Of a DNA stretch of 64,000 nt, positions 10,353-19,173 are shown piece by piece (within the stretch, counting starts at the first letter, position 1; every line of letters starts with the position of its first letter). Made by a program: the position numbers and the translations under genes. This stretch comes from Gemmatimonadaceae bacterium. Its GTDB lineage: Bacteria > Gemmatimonadota > Gemmatimonadetes > Gemmatimonadales > Gemmatimonadaceae. The notes under the pieces are model-generated. The model searched no databases, was not told where the DNA came from, and was given only the letters and a program-made list of their open reading frames with translations. The stretch is taken from positions 372,001-436,000 of the forward strand of contig JADKJT010000001.1 of NCBI GenBank assembly GCA_016720905.1, read 5' to 3'.

Positions 10353-13300
10353 ATGTCTTCTGCCTCCTTCGCTGCCTTCCGTCCGCGCACCCTCCAGCGT
10401 TTGCCGTGGCGCCAGTCCGTCCGCTACCTGGCGGTGCTCGGCATGCTCGCCGCCTGCGGTGGCGGAGGCGACACGACCGCAGGCCCCGGACCGGTAACTC
10501 GGGTGTCCGTGTCCGTCGGCAACGTGACGTTGACATCGATCGGCGGGACGCAGGAAGTGATCGGGACCGCGAAGGATGCCAATGGCACTGCGGTTACGTC
10601 GGCTACGATTGTCTGGAGTTCGGACAACACCGCCATTGCCTCGGTGGCGTCGTCCGGAAATTCCGCGACGATCACCGCACGCGGTCCTGGCGCCACGGTC
10701 ATCCGGGCGCGCGTGGGCACCATCGGGGCGGATATCCCGGTGCAGGTGCTCGGTGTGCGGGCGATTCAGGTGAGTCCCAGCAATGCCTCCATTCGCACCG
10801 GTGACACGCAACCGTTTTCCGCCACATTCGATGCCGATCCCGGCGTCTCCACGGCGGTCACCTGGGCCACAGAGAACGCCACCGTGGCGACGGTATCGGC
10901 GACCGGCCTGGTCACGGGCGTGAGTGCCGGCAGCACGGTGATACGAGCAACATCTGTCGCCGACCCGCGCTTCTCCGCCAGCGGTAACATCACCGTCACG
11001 CCTTCACGCGGCGTGGTCGTGTCCCCCGGCACGGCCAATATCGCGACGAGTGAGAATCGCACGCTCGTCGCCACCGTGATCATCGAGGCCGGTCTCAGCA
11101 CGGCCGTGACGTGGCGCACCAGTGCGCCCGCGGTGGCAACAGTGAGTGCCACGGGTGTGGTTCGCGGCGTGGCGTTCGGCACCACGACGATTACGGCCGT
11201 CGCCCTTGCGGATACCACGCTCAAGGGCACGGCCATCATCAATGTCGTCCCGGTCATTCGCAGCGTCACCGTCTCGCCCGCCACGGCATCGCTGTTCATC
11301 AACGGCACCCAGCAGCTCGCCAGCACGGTCACGGCGGAAGGCACGTTGGCCACCACGGTCAACTGGAGCTCGGCGAATACCTCGGTGGCGACCGTCAATG
11401 CGTCCGGCCTGGTGACTGCTGTGTCACTTGGTTCGACAACCATCACCGCGACCTCCACCGTTGACGCGACGAAATCAGGAGTAGCCGCCATCACCGTGGC
11501 GCCGCGACCGATTGCCGTCACGATTGCCCAACGCGTGGTGGGCCTCAATCCAGGCACGAGCATCACGCTGAACGCCGCGGTCAGCGCCGACCCGGGCATT
11601 TCCACCGCCGTCACCTGGAGTTCATCGACGGCATCGGTTGCCACCGTGACGCAGGCTGGCCTGGTCAGTGCCATTGCGGCCGGTTCAACGCTGATCACCG
11701 CGACGTCGCAGGCCGACAACACCAAGAAGGACACGGTGACGGTGACCGTGGTGCCGCGATTGGCCGCGTCCTGGGCCTCGTCGCGCCTCAATGGTCTGCT
11801 GTACGACGACCTCGTGTCGGTCGCGGCCTTCGGTCCCGTCTCCGCGTTCGCCATCAACTCCATCAACGGCGGTGCCAGCGGCGGTGACATCTACGGGTAC
11901 AACGGGACGACGTGGTCGCTCAGTGCGAGTGGCAGCACGTTCGGGACACGTTTCCTGTCCGTCCACGGCAGTGCCAGCGACAACGCGATCGCCGTGGGTA
12001 CGAATGGTGTGATCGTCCGATGGAACGGCACCGCGTGGGCTGCCGTGACGTCTGGTTCCACGCGCACGTTGCGTTCCGTGTGGGTCGAGAGCGGTACGAA
12101 GGCCACCGCCGTTGGTGACAACGGCACCGCGTTGCGCTGGAACGGTACCGCATGGAGCGCCCTCACCACCGGATCGACGCAGCAATTGAACGGCGTCTGG
12201 TCGGTCGGCAGCAGCACCATTATGGTCGGCAATGCCGGCGAAGTGCTGAAGTACAACGGCACCACGGTGCAGCGTCAGACCGTTCCGTTCAGCGACGACC
12301 TGTATGCGGTCTCGGGGCTTCCCAGCGGCATCGTCACCGCGGTGGGCAAGTTCGGCGGGATTCTGCGGTTCGATGGCCTGGATTGGAGCTTGATCGACAG
12401 CAATGGGATCCTCGACGACTTCTATTCCGTCAGCGGCACCGATGCCAACGGCGGCCGCATGTACGTCGGTGGGCAGAACGGCGTCTATCAAGTCGATGGC
12501 ATCACGTTGACCTCGTCGTCGGCGGACTACCCCGTGTCCGTGTTCGGCATTTCCGTCGATCCGGTGGGCACGACCTGGACGGTCGGTCAACGCGGGTCCA
12601 TTCAGCGCATCACGGGCGCGACGTGGACCACGATGAATTTCGCGCCGGACTTGCTCGACGTCTGGACCACCGCCGCCAACAATGCGTGGGCCGTCGGCGA
12701 ATACGGATTCATCTATCGGTGGAACGGCAGCGCCTGGACGCGTCAGCCGTCACCATCGCTCGCCAATCTGTATTCGGTGTGGGCCCCGTCAGCCAGCGAC
12801 GCATTTGCCGGCGGTGACAACGGAACGATGCTTCGCTGGAACGGATCCGTCTGGGTCCCGATGAGCATCCCATCCACCGCGCGTATCTTCGCGATCTGGG
12901 GCAGCAGCGCCACCAACGTGTTTGCCGTGACGGATATCGGCGAGATCCTGCGATTCAACGGCACCCTCTGGACCCTGCAGGCCACGGCGCCTGGCGGTGC
13001 GACCCTCCTCTCGGTGTACGGCGTCTCGGCGAGCGAAGCCTATGCCACGGGGACAGGCGGACTGGTGATGCGTTTCAACGGCATCAACTGGACCGCCATG
13101 ACCGCGCCTGATGCCGTCACGACACTATTCGGCATCTGGATGAGCGGCGGAACAAATATCGTGTCTGTTGGCGCCGATGCGGACGGCCTGCTGGGCTCGG
13201 CCTTCGGCTACAACGGCACCACGTGGTCACCCTACTCGATCGGACCGGCCAAGGCGCTGACCTCCGTGTGGGGGCCCAGTGTGTTCGATCTGTACGCGAC

Positions 13301-13643
13301 CGGCGACGCGGGAACGATTCTGCGATACAACGGCGTCACTTGGCAGAGCATGGCGACGGGAACACCAGATCTGCTCTGGGCGATGTCGGGCGCGCCCGAT
13401 GCCAGCGGCGGTGCATTCGCGGTGGGGTACAACACGACCATCGTGGCCGGTACACCGGCGTCTGCATTCACGGCGTCTGCCGTGCGACGACCTGCGCTCC
13501 ACGGCTCGCTCCAGCCGTCGTTGGCGGCGCGCCTGGACCCGAAGGCCAGTGGGGCCGCCGCACGTGGTGCTGCGCGTAAGAACCGGATGGCCTTGGCCAC
13601 GATGTCCGCCGCGTCCCGCACAAACTCGAGGAGGCGTAAGTAG
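10353..13643 (+). CDS. Large lipoprotein with Ig-like (BIG2) repeats and a WNGT-type propeller
   Basis: A 1096-residue surface or periplasmic lipoprotein. The lipobox is LGMLAAC near residue 35. Residues about 50-470 hold five bacterial Ig-like BIG2 repeats (recurring ATVSATGLVTGVSAGSTVI-type ends). Residues about 480-1040 hold repeated WNGTAW / YNGTTW units alternating with VSVHG/VWGPS strands, most like a beta-propeller with about a dozen blades' worth of motifs. The C-terminus is a basic tail rich in Arg and Lys. Such proteins usually serve in adhesion or binding, but no ligand can be named. It starts seven bases after the aspartase stop, so the two may be co-transcribed. Its TAG stop touches the first repeat of array B1. 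Confidence 0.82.
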   Translation: MSSASFAAFRPRTLQRLPWRQSVRYLAVLGMLAACGGGGDTTAGPGPVTRVSVSVGNVTLTSIGGTQEVIGTAKDANGTAVTSATIVWSSDNTAIASVASSGNSATITARGPGATVIRARVGTIGADIPVQVLGVRAIQVSPSNASIRTGDTQPFSATFDADPGVSTAVTWATENATVATVSATGLVTGVSAGSTVIRATSVADPRFSASGNITVTPSRGVVVSPGTANIATSENRTLVATVIIEAGLSTAVTWRTSAPAVATVSATGVVRGVAFGTTTITAVALADTTLKGTAIINVVPVIRSVTVSPATASLFINGTQQLASTVTAEGTLATTVNWSSANTSVATVNASGLVTAVSLGSTTITATSTVDATKSGVAAITVAPRPIAVTIAQRVVGLNPGTSITLNAAVSADPGISTAVTWSSSTASVATVTQAGLVSAIAAGSTLITATSQADNTKKDTVTVTVVPRLAASWASSRLNGLLYDDLVSVAAFGPVSAFAINSINGGASGGDIYGYNGTTWSLSASGSTFGTRFLSVHGSASDNAIAVGTNGVIVRWNGTAWAAVTSGSTRTLRSVWVESGTKATAVGDNGTALRWNGTAWSALTTGSTQQLNGVWSVGSSTIMVGNAGEVLKYNGTTVQRQTVPFSDDLYAVSGLPSGIVTAVGKFGGILRFDGLDWSLIDSNGILDDFYSVSGTDANGGRMYVGGQNGVYQVDGITLTSSSADYPVSVFGISVDPVGTTWTVGQRGSIQRITGATWTTMNFAPDLLDVWTTAANNAWAVGEYGFIYRWNGSAWTRQPSPSLANLYSVWAPSASDAFAGGDNGTMLRWNGSVWVPMSIPSTARIFAIWGSSATNVFAVTDIGEILRFNGTLWTLQATAPGGATLLSVYGVSASEAYATGTGGLVMRFNGINWTAMTAPDAVTTLFGIWMSGGTNIVSVGADADGLLGSAFGYNGTTWSPYSIGPAKALTSVWGPSVFDLYATGDAGTILRYNGVTWQSMATGTPDLLWAMSGAPDASGGAFAVGYNTTIVAGTPASAFTASAVRRPALHGSLQPSLAARLDPKASGAAARGAARKNRMALATMSAASRTNSRRRK

Positions 13644-13718
13644 TACTAAGTACTCAGTACCGAGTACTAAGTACTAAGTACCAAGTACCAAGTACCAAGT
13701 ACTCGGTTCTTAGTCCCT
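13642..13718. repeat. GAGTACT-type heptamer array B1
   Basis: Nine intact 7-bp units from 13642 to 13704 (AGTACTA, AGTACTC, AGTACCG, AGTACTA twice, AGTACCA three times, AGTACTC), followed by two decayed units (GGTTCTT, AGTCCCT). It fills the convergent gap exactly: the upstream gene's TAG overlaps its first bases, and the dacB stop (TAA on the minus strand) lies in a decayed unit. Confidence 0.92.
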
Positions 13719-15344
13719 CCAAAACGCCGCCATCGTTGGCCCCATCGCATCAATCGACTCGCGGGCGTGCCAGCGGTCTTTGCCGTTGTAGAGAAAGGCA
13801 AACGCCAGAATCTCGCCGTTTTCGGCCGTGACGTAGCCTGACAGTCCGATCACGTCATTGGTCGTTCCCGTCTTCGCGTGCAGGTTGCCCTGCGCTGGCG
13901 TGGTGCGCATCCGATGCCGTAACAGCTCCGATTCTCCGGCCACTGGCAGCGAGGCATGGAACGCGCTGGCCCATGGTGCTTTGTGGGCGTGCGCCAGCAG
14001 CTGCACCATGGCGCGCGGCGTCACGCGGTCGAGGACCGAGAGCCCGCTGCCGTCTGTGGCGGTCACCGCATCGGATGCCGCACCGACTTTGTGCACCAGA
14101 AAATCCTGCAACGTGGAGTTGGCGTTTTCGGCTGATCCCACGATGCTGCGATCGGCGCCTCGGGCGGCGTCGCGCCACAGCAGCTCTGCATAGTGGTTGA
14201 TGCTTTCGCGATTCATCGTCGACACCAGGCGCGCCAACGACGGCGATGGGAGGCTGGTGACCACCGTTGCCGTGGGTGGCGTACGACCCACCTTGATGTC
14301 GCCGTCGATGACAATGCCCTGCGCTTCCAGCGCGGCGCGAAAGGCGCCGGCGGTGAATGTCGCAGGGTCACCGACGACCAACTGGTAGCGCCGCGTGCCC
14401 CCGCGCGCGCCAATCGTCCCGGAGACCATCACCCGATCATCGCCAAGGCGCCGGATGCTCAGGCGAGCCGAGCTCCCGGGAACCGTGCGGGCTGTACTGC
14501 TCACGGTCAGCCCCCGCGTGAGCGGCTCGAGGAGCACCGTCACACCACCACCCGCTGCATTTGGTGTCACACCCACCACGACGATGTTCTCGTTGAGCGA
14601 CAGCGCCGAGAACGGCGCGGCATAGGCCGACCCCGCATACCGGGACAGCCATCCATCGGGAATGCGTCGTGACTCGAAGGCGGACGCATCGGCGATGAGG
14701 TCGCCGGTGATACGCTTGATCCCCGCACCGGCCGCGAACTGCGCGAGCATGGTCATGGCGGCGTCCGGGCCACCGCGTACGAAACGCGGTGACAGGGATG
14801 GATCCCCGTCGCCCCGCAGGATGAGATCCCCGCGCACGACGCCGCCGACGTCAAGCGGCCCATCGCGCAGCACGTCCGTGGAAAACGCATGCTCGGGTCC
14901 CAGTCGATCAAATACGATGGCAGATGTGAATAGCTTCATCGTCGACGCCGGCACGAGTCGGGTGTCGGCATTCCGCGCGAACAGCGTATCGCCACGCGTC
15001 AGACTGATGACCATCGCCCCCCACGTCCCGGTTCGCGTGCGCCCGTCCAGCAGCACCCGCAGGTCGTTGTTCAGCGCCGTGGCGTCGCGGGGCGTGGTGA
15101 AGTGCAGTGCCGGAATGACCGGTGCGCGCGCGGGTCGCTTCGATGCCGTCCTTGTGCTGCGCGAGGTGGCTCGCTTCGGTTGCCGCTTTTTCTGCTTGGC
15201 CTGCGTCGCCGTGGCCAGAGGAGTGTCCCAACCCGTGTCTGACGCCACGGTCGTCGCCGCGCGCGCGGGGACGGCCGACAGTGCGGCGAATGCCGCCAGC
15301 ACACCGATGGCGCGACAACAAAGCATGCGACGAGGTGAGGACAC
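13710..15344 (-). CDS. dacB: D-alanyl-D-alanine carboxypeptidase/endopeptidase, PBP4 (DacB) family
   Basis: A periplasmic class C penicillin-binding protein acting on peptidoglycan stem peptides or cross-links. It has a signal peptide (about residues 1-29, ending ARAA), a basic linker rich in Lys/Arg, then the catalytic domain. The three active-site motifs are all present: SxxK as PASTMK (about residue 132), the second motif as DGSGLS (about 423), and KTG as HAKTGTTND (about 494). The 544-residue length and the inserted domain between the first two motifs fit the S13 peptidase family. It lies 78 bases after the start of the acyltransferase gene in the same direction and may end that operon. 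Confidence 0.92.
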   Translation of the reverse strand: MSSPRRMLCCRAIGVLAAFAALSAVPARAATTVASDTGWDTPLATATQAKQKKRQPKRATSRSTRTASKRPARAPVIPALHFTTPRDATALNNDLRVLLDGRTRTGTWGAMVISLTRGDTLFARNADTRLVPASTMKLFTSAIVFDRLGPEHAFSTDVLRDGPLDVGGVVRGDLILRGDGDPSLSPRFVRGGPDAAMTMLAQFAAGAGIKRITGDLIADASAFESRRIPDGWLSRYAGSAYAAPFSALSLNENIVVVGVTPNAAGGGVTVLLEPLTRGLTVSSTARTVPGSSARLSIRRLGDDRVMVSGTIGARGGTRRYQLVVGDPATFTAGAFRAALEAQGIVIDGDIKVGRTPPTATVVTSLPSPSLARLVSTMNRESINHYAELLWRDAARGADRSIVGSAENANSTLQDFLVHKVGAASDAVTATDGSGLSVLDRVTPRAMVQLLAHAHKAPWASAFHASLPVAGESELLRHRMRTTPAQGNLHAKTGTTNDVIGLSGYVTAENGEILAFAFLYNGKDRWHARESIDAMGPTMAAFWRD

Positions 15345-15422
15345 GGAGAAGCCGAAGTAAGAAACCGTGATGGCGTGATCGCGAAGTCAATCCGAACGCG
15401 GCATCGCGGTTCGGCAGTTGCC

Positions 15423-16616
15423 TCAAACCTTCAGGACGAACCCCCGCTTCCACGCCGCCCAGAGAATCAGGAACCACACGGCCACAAAACTCAGCGCGTA
15501 GGCGAACGATGCCTCGCGTGGCGGGAGCCACGACGCGTACAACCTATTGAACAGCAGACCCTGAATGGAGATGCGGGTTCCGTTTCCGGCATCCATCGTC
15601 AGCACGGAGACCATCAAGCGCGCCATGAGCCCGGATCCGAGGAACGCCAGCATCGGATTCATCCCGTATATGACGAACGGAAATGTCCAGCGTCGCAACT
15701 GCAGGACATCGATCACCCAGAGGCAGGTGGCCAGCGACACCGCGCCCATTCCGGCGGTGAACAGCACGTAGGAACTGGTCCAGATGCTCTTGTTGATCGG
15801 GAACGACCAATTCCACACCAGTCCGGCCATCATCAGCAGGGCACCCACGGCAAAGAGCGCCGCCAGACGCTCCACCAGCGAACGACGCTGCTCACTGATC
15901 CATCGGCCGGCAAATGTGCCCAGAATCACGGTGCCGATGGCCGGCATTGTGCTGAGCAACCCCTCGGGGTCCCATGTCTTCGAACCCGACCACAGATGGT
16001 TGACCCCCAGGACCGTGCGATCGAGCCACGCACTCAACAGCTGCTCCGGCTTGTCAAGCACGAACCGACCGGCGACGCCGGTGTCGGGCACGGGCACCAG
16101 TGTCATCAGGGCCCAATAGCCGAAGAGCAAGAATGCGAGGATGCCGAGTTGCTGGCGCCACGTGGTGCGGATGGTCAGCAGGGCGCCGAAGAGATAGGCC
16201 AGGGCAATTCGCTGCAACACGCCAAGGATACGCAGGTGTTCGAGGCGATGTACGACGCGATCCAGGAGCGTGGCATCCGGGAGTTCAGGAATAGGCACCC
16301 ACGTGAAGAACGGGAACGCCGACAGCGTGAGACCGAACAGAAAGATCAGGGCGGCGCGGCGCCATACCTGTTTGAGAATCGCGCCCTCGTCATCGCCCCG
16401 GGCGCGTCGGGCGCGTAACGACAACTCCGTGGTGATACCGACGATGAACAGGAAGAACGGAAAGATCAGATCGGTTGGTGTCCACCCATTCCACGGCGCG
16501 TGCTCAAGTGGCGGATAAATGGCACTCCATGTTCCGGGATTGTTGACCAGAAGCATTCCGGCGACGGTCATTCCCCGGAATACATCCAGCGCGAGGAGTC
16601 GTTCGCGGGATGTCAT
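15423..16616 (-). CDS. Membrane acyltransferase, HGSNAT/DUF5009-like
   Basis: An integral membrane protein of 397 residues with about ten hydrophobic segments. It is related to heparan-alpha-glucosaminide N-acetyltransferase and bacterial NagX-type proteins, which transfer acetyl groups to amino sugars across the membrane. Key visible blocks are LLALDVFRGMTVAGMLLVNN at the N-terminus, the signature HAPWNGWTPTDLIFPFFLFI with the likely active histidine, and GVLQRIALAY. It overlaps the upstream lipoprotein gene by four bases (ATGA). With dacB downstream, a role in cell-wall sugar modification or recycling is a reasonable inference but is not shown. Confidence 0.86.
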   Translation of the reverse strand: MTSRERLLALDVFRGMTVAGMLLVNNPGTWSAIYPPLEHAPWNGWTPTDLIFPFFLFIVGITTELSLRARRARGDDEGAILKQVWRRAALIFLFGLTLSAFPFFTWVPIPELPDATLLDRVVHRLEHLRILGVLQRIALAYLFGALLTIRTTWRQQLGILAFLLFGYWALMTLVPVPDTGVAGRFVLDKPEQLLSAWLDRTVLGVNHLWSGSKTWDPEGLLSTMPAIGTVILGTFAGRWISEQRRSLVERLAALFAVGALLMMAGLVWNWSFPINKSIWTSSYVLFTAGMGAVSLATCLWVIDVLQLRRWTFPFVIYGMNPMLAFLGSGLMARLMVSVLTMDAGNGTRISIQGLLFNRLYASWLPPREASFAYALSFVAVWFLILWAAWKRGFVLKV

Positions 16617-17164
16617 GGCGTCTTCTCATCCGACGCACTGGCGACCTTCCAGGCGTCTGTGGAGCAGACGACGACTATGGTCTTGCTCATCGCCGTCTTA
16701 CCCTCCAGATCGCCGCCGATGTAGTGCCCGCCCAAGTGCACGGTAACGGTATCGCCGGATGTGGTCGTTGTCGTTCCGCGATGAACGATCAACAGTGAGG
16801 CATACGGTCCGACGGATGCCAGTTTCTCGCGAATCTTTCGCTTGGCGACACTGTCACCGCCATAGAAGTAGCTGGGGCCCTTGTCCTGCATCGCACGGAA
16901 CCCGTCGTCGGGCGCCGCCGAGTCTGTGCCCGCAGCCGTGAGAAAACGCTGCGGCGTAGGCACCGTCGTCTTGATGTACTCGCGGAATGCCAGATAGGTC
17001 GCCGTGGTATCACCGCGATTGCAGGCCTTGGACTTGGCGGAGGCATCGGCGACCACGGTACCTGCCGTCCCCTTGGAGTCACCGCCGCACGCCATCAGGA
17101 TCGCCAGTGTCAGCAAGGCGAGTGGCATCGGGGCGCCTGAGTGCGCGCGAAAGCGACGGGTCAT
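16613..17164 (-). CDS. Lipoprotein of unknown function
   Basis: A 183-residue protein with an N-terminal lipoprotein signal (ALLTLAILMAC, Cys at about residue 26) followed by a Ser/Ala/Gly-rich linker. The mature part has no domain I recognise. It includes an alternating hydrophobic region (ASLLIVHRG, DTVTVHLGGHYIGGD) suggesting beta structure. It is translationally coupled by a 4-base overlap to the downstream acyltransferase gene, so the two products may work together at the envelope. Confidence 0.7.
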   Translation of the reverse strand: MTRRFRAHSGAPMPLALLTLAILMACGGDSKGTAGTVVADASAKSKACNRGDTTATYLAFREYIKTTVPTPQRFLTAAGTDSAAPDDGFRAMQDKGPSYFYGGDSVAKRKIREKLASVGPYASLLIVHRGTTTTTSGDTVTVHLGGHYIGGDLEGKTAMSKTIVVVCSTDAWKVASASDEKTP

Positions 17165-17263
17165 GTCGAGACGGGAGCGGGGTGGGCGGACGGTGCCGAA
17201 TTCCCGGGCACCATGTCGTACTGGAGCTTCACCGGTGATCCCGACTTTGTCGAGAGGTTGGCG

Positions 17264-17785
17264 TCAATCCGCCAGCAAGTCCGCCAATCGCGCGAGGGCC
17301 TCGCGCCACATGCCCTTCGCCTGCTCGGCCGTCAGCTCGTCCGGCAATTTGCAGTGCTCCACCGTCACCGCGCATCGCGAATTGCCTTTGCGGGCGATGG
17401 TGACCGTCACCAACGTGCCATCGCGCATGCCAATGCGCAGCAGGCGCGGGGCAATGGTGGTGCGGACCACAAAATCCCGCACCGGACTCCACGCGCGACG
17501 TGTCGGATCGTTGAAGGCTCTGAACACATCTGACGCGGACGCCTCAAGCGATCGCGCGACCATGATGTCGAGGTCATCCGATGGCAAGTCGTCGGTCGGC
17601 AGATCGGTCCCGGCGGCGGCGCGCAAGGCGGCGCGATCGGGTTGCGCCCACGTGGTGGGCTTGCGCCCGCCGCGTTCAGCGGCTTTCCGGGCGGCCGGGC
17701 CGAACTTCTTCTCCACGGCGGTCGCGGTCCGCTTGGTGGCCGATCCCGTGCCCGGTCGTTTGCCCTTCTTGGGGGCGCGACTCAT
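17264..17785 (-). CDS. SRPBCC / AHSA1-like domain protein
   Basis: A 173-residue cytoplasmic protein. The first 60 or so residues are basic and low-complexity (MSRAPKKGKRPGTGSATKRT). The rest resembles the START-like SRPBCC fold of the Hsp90-activator (AHSA1) family: ASASDVFRAFNDPTRRAWSP is the classic first helix-strand region, and the C-terminus carries the long closing helix (AEQAKGMWREALARLADLL). These proteins bind small hydrophobic ligands, but the ligand is unknown. The ATG at 17785 overlaps the ctaG stop by four bases. Open reading upstream of 17785 in this frame is only the shadow of ctaG. Confidence 0.8.
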   Translation of the reverse strand: MSRAPKKGKRPGTGSATKRTATAVEKKFGPAARKAAERGGRKPTTWAQPDRAALRAAAGTDLPTDDLPSDDLDIMVARSLEASASDVFRAFNDPTRRAWSPVRDFVVRTTIAPRLLRIGMRDGTLVTVTIARKGNSRCAVTVEHCKLPDELTAEQAKGMWREALARLADLLAD

Positions 17786-18696
17786 GTGGCGCTCACGTCC
17801 GAGGGTGCGACCCATCCCACCTGTGCGCTCGCCTGATTGTCCTCGCCTCGGCCAACCCACTTGAAGAACACCACCGTCATCACCGAATAGAAGAAGATGC
17901 CGCTGGGAATCCACATGATCAGCCCGCCGCCCTGCTGATCCGTCATTGGCGAGATCCCCCAGACACGAGGCGCGGTGGCGTACGCCGGATACAACGTGGC
18001 GTCCGCCATGACGATGTAGATCGCGATCACCGACATCGGGATCGCCATCAGGAAGCAATAGAGCATCTGCGCGGGATACGACGCGCGCGGCAATTCCGGC
18101 AACGGCGACGTGAGCGGCCACCACATCAGCACCGCGGCCACCAGGAACATCAGGTGCTGGACGATGTGCAGCGGATGATAGCGCAGCGCGAGATTGTACA
18201 TCGGGGGCAGGTGCCAGAACGCCAGCACGACATTGAAGATCGCGTAACAGGCGATCACCCCGGTGATGGACCGCGCGACCCGAAAGAGCCCGGGCTGGCG
18301 CAGCAACGGACGCAGCATCCACCCCGGCGTCCCCAGGATCATCAGCGGGGGAACGATCAGCGTCATGATCAGGTGCTGCACCATGTGCGCGCTGAACAGG
18401 TAGTAGTCACTGAGATCGTGCAACGGGCCATTCAGCGTCAGGAACAGCAGCAATAGGGACACATAGAAACTGGCGCGCTGACCCGCGCGGGGACCCGCCA
18501 ACGCCTCTGCGGCCTCTGGCGGCGCCGGATGAATGGCCGTGACCGTGACGGGATGGCGATCGGACAACGACGGTCCGCGTCGGGCCCGCCACGCGTAAAG
18601 CAGGCCGAGTGCGGAGATGCCGATCACGGTGCTTGGATGGACCGTGAACTGGGTCCAGGACAGCCGGGCGGCCGGATGGAGCAGCAGAGCGAACAT
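17782..18696 (-). CDS. ctaG: Cytochrome c oxidase assembly factor CtaG (caa3 type)
   Basis: A polytopic membrane protein of 304 residues needed for assembly of caa3-type cytochrome c oxidase in families where Cox11 is absent. Features are HMVQHLIMTLIVPPLMILGTPG and HPLHIVQHLMFLVAAVLMWWP, the His-rich helices typical of the CtaG/DUF1404-like family, which probably handle copper. It follows the oxidase structural genes in the same direction but is separated from coxIV by a perfect 35-bp inverted repeat, which may set its expression level apart from the structural subunits. Confidence 0.88.
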   Translation of the reverse strand: MFALLLHPAARLSWTQFTVHPSTVIGISALGLLYAWRARRGPSLSDRHPVTVTAIHPAPPEAAEALAGPRAGQRASFYVSLLLLFLTLNGPLHDLSDYYLFSAHMVQHLIMTLIVPPLMILGTPGWMLRPLLRQPGLFRVARSITGVIACYAIFNVVLAFWHLPPMYNLALRYHPLHIVQHLMFLVAAVLMWWPLTSPLPELPRASYPAQMLYCFLMAIPMSVIAIYIVMADATLYPAYATAPRVWGISPMTDQQGGGLIMWIPSGIFFYSVMTVVFFKWVGRGEDNQASAQVGWVAPSDVSAT

Positions 18697-18717
18697 GCAG
18701 GAAGGATAACCTCACAA

Positions 18718-18792
18718 TTGAACCGCAGGGAACGCGGAGGGCGCAGAGAATCGTGGTGATTCTCTGCGCCCTCCGCGTTCCCTGCGGTTCAA
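18718..18792. repeat. Perfect 35-bp inverted repeat built from 9-bp units
   Basis: The left arm 18718-18752 and the right arm 18758-18792 are perfect reverse complements with a 5-base loop (GTGGT). The arm contains three imperfect 9-bp tandem units: CGCAGGGAA, CGCGGAGGG, CGCAGAGAA. It lies between the coxIV stop (18823) and the ctaG start (18696) on the minus strand. No T-tract follows, so it may be an RNA-stabilising or processing hairpin rather than a plain terminator. Confidence 0.93.
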
Positions 18793-18822
18793 CCTGCGTT
18801 CGGTGGAACCCGGACCCTGGGC

Positions 18823-19164
18823 TTACGCCAGCAATCCGATCTTGATGGCCAGCTTGGAGAACAGGAACAACAGCCCGACCAGGGTGAGTGCCGCGACAAT
18901 CAGCGGGCCTGTGAACAGCGCGCGGAAGATCTTGTGGTCGTACTTGAGGTGCATGTAGTACATCACGACCGTGTAGAACTTCACGGCCGACATGATCAAC
19001 AGGCCGGGCACGAAGAACGCGCTGGCGACGAGGGACGGGATATAGTAGGCCCACACCTCGACGACGGTGATGATCGTGAGAAAGAGCGCCACCTTCCAGT
19101 ACGTCGTCCAGGTCGGGTGATGCTCGTCGTGCGCGTGGCCCGCGGCTTGTGCGTGGTCAGCCAT
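18823..19164 (-). CDS. ctaF: Cytochrome c oxidase subunit IV
   Basis: A small accessory subunit of 113 residues with a His-rich N-terminus (HAQAAGHAHDEHH) and three membrane helices: WKVALFLTIITVVEVWAYYI, a second around FVPGLLIMSAVKFYTVVMYY followed by MHLKYD, and a third LIVAALTLVGLLFLFS. The MHLKYD motif after helix 2 is typical of prokaryotic subunit IV. It is last of the four structural oxidase genes; the gap to coxIII is only nine bases. Confidence 0.9.
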   Translation of the reverse strand: MADHAQAAGHAHDEHHPTWTTYWKVALFLTIITVVEVWAYYIPSLVASAFFVPGLLIMSAVKFYTVVMYYMHLKYDHKIFRALFTGPLIVAALTLVGLLFLFSKLAIKIGLLA

Positions 19165-19173
19165 GTCGAATCC

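Noticed and set aside
17264..18322. A 352-residue frame covering the SRPBCC gene and part of ctaG.
   Set aside because: Its first half is the wrong frame of ctaG; the true start is the ATG at 17785, which overlaps the ctaG stop by four bases.
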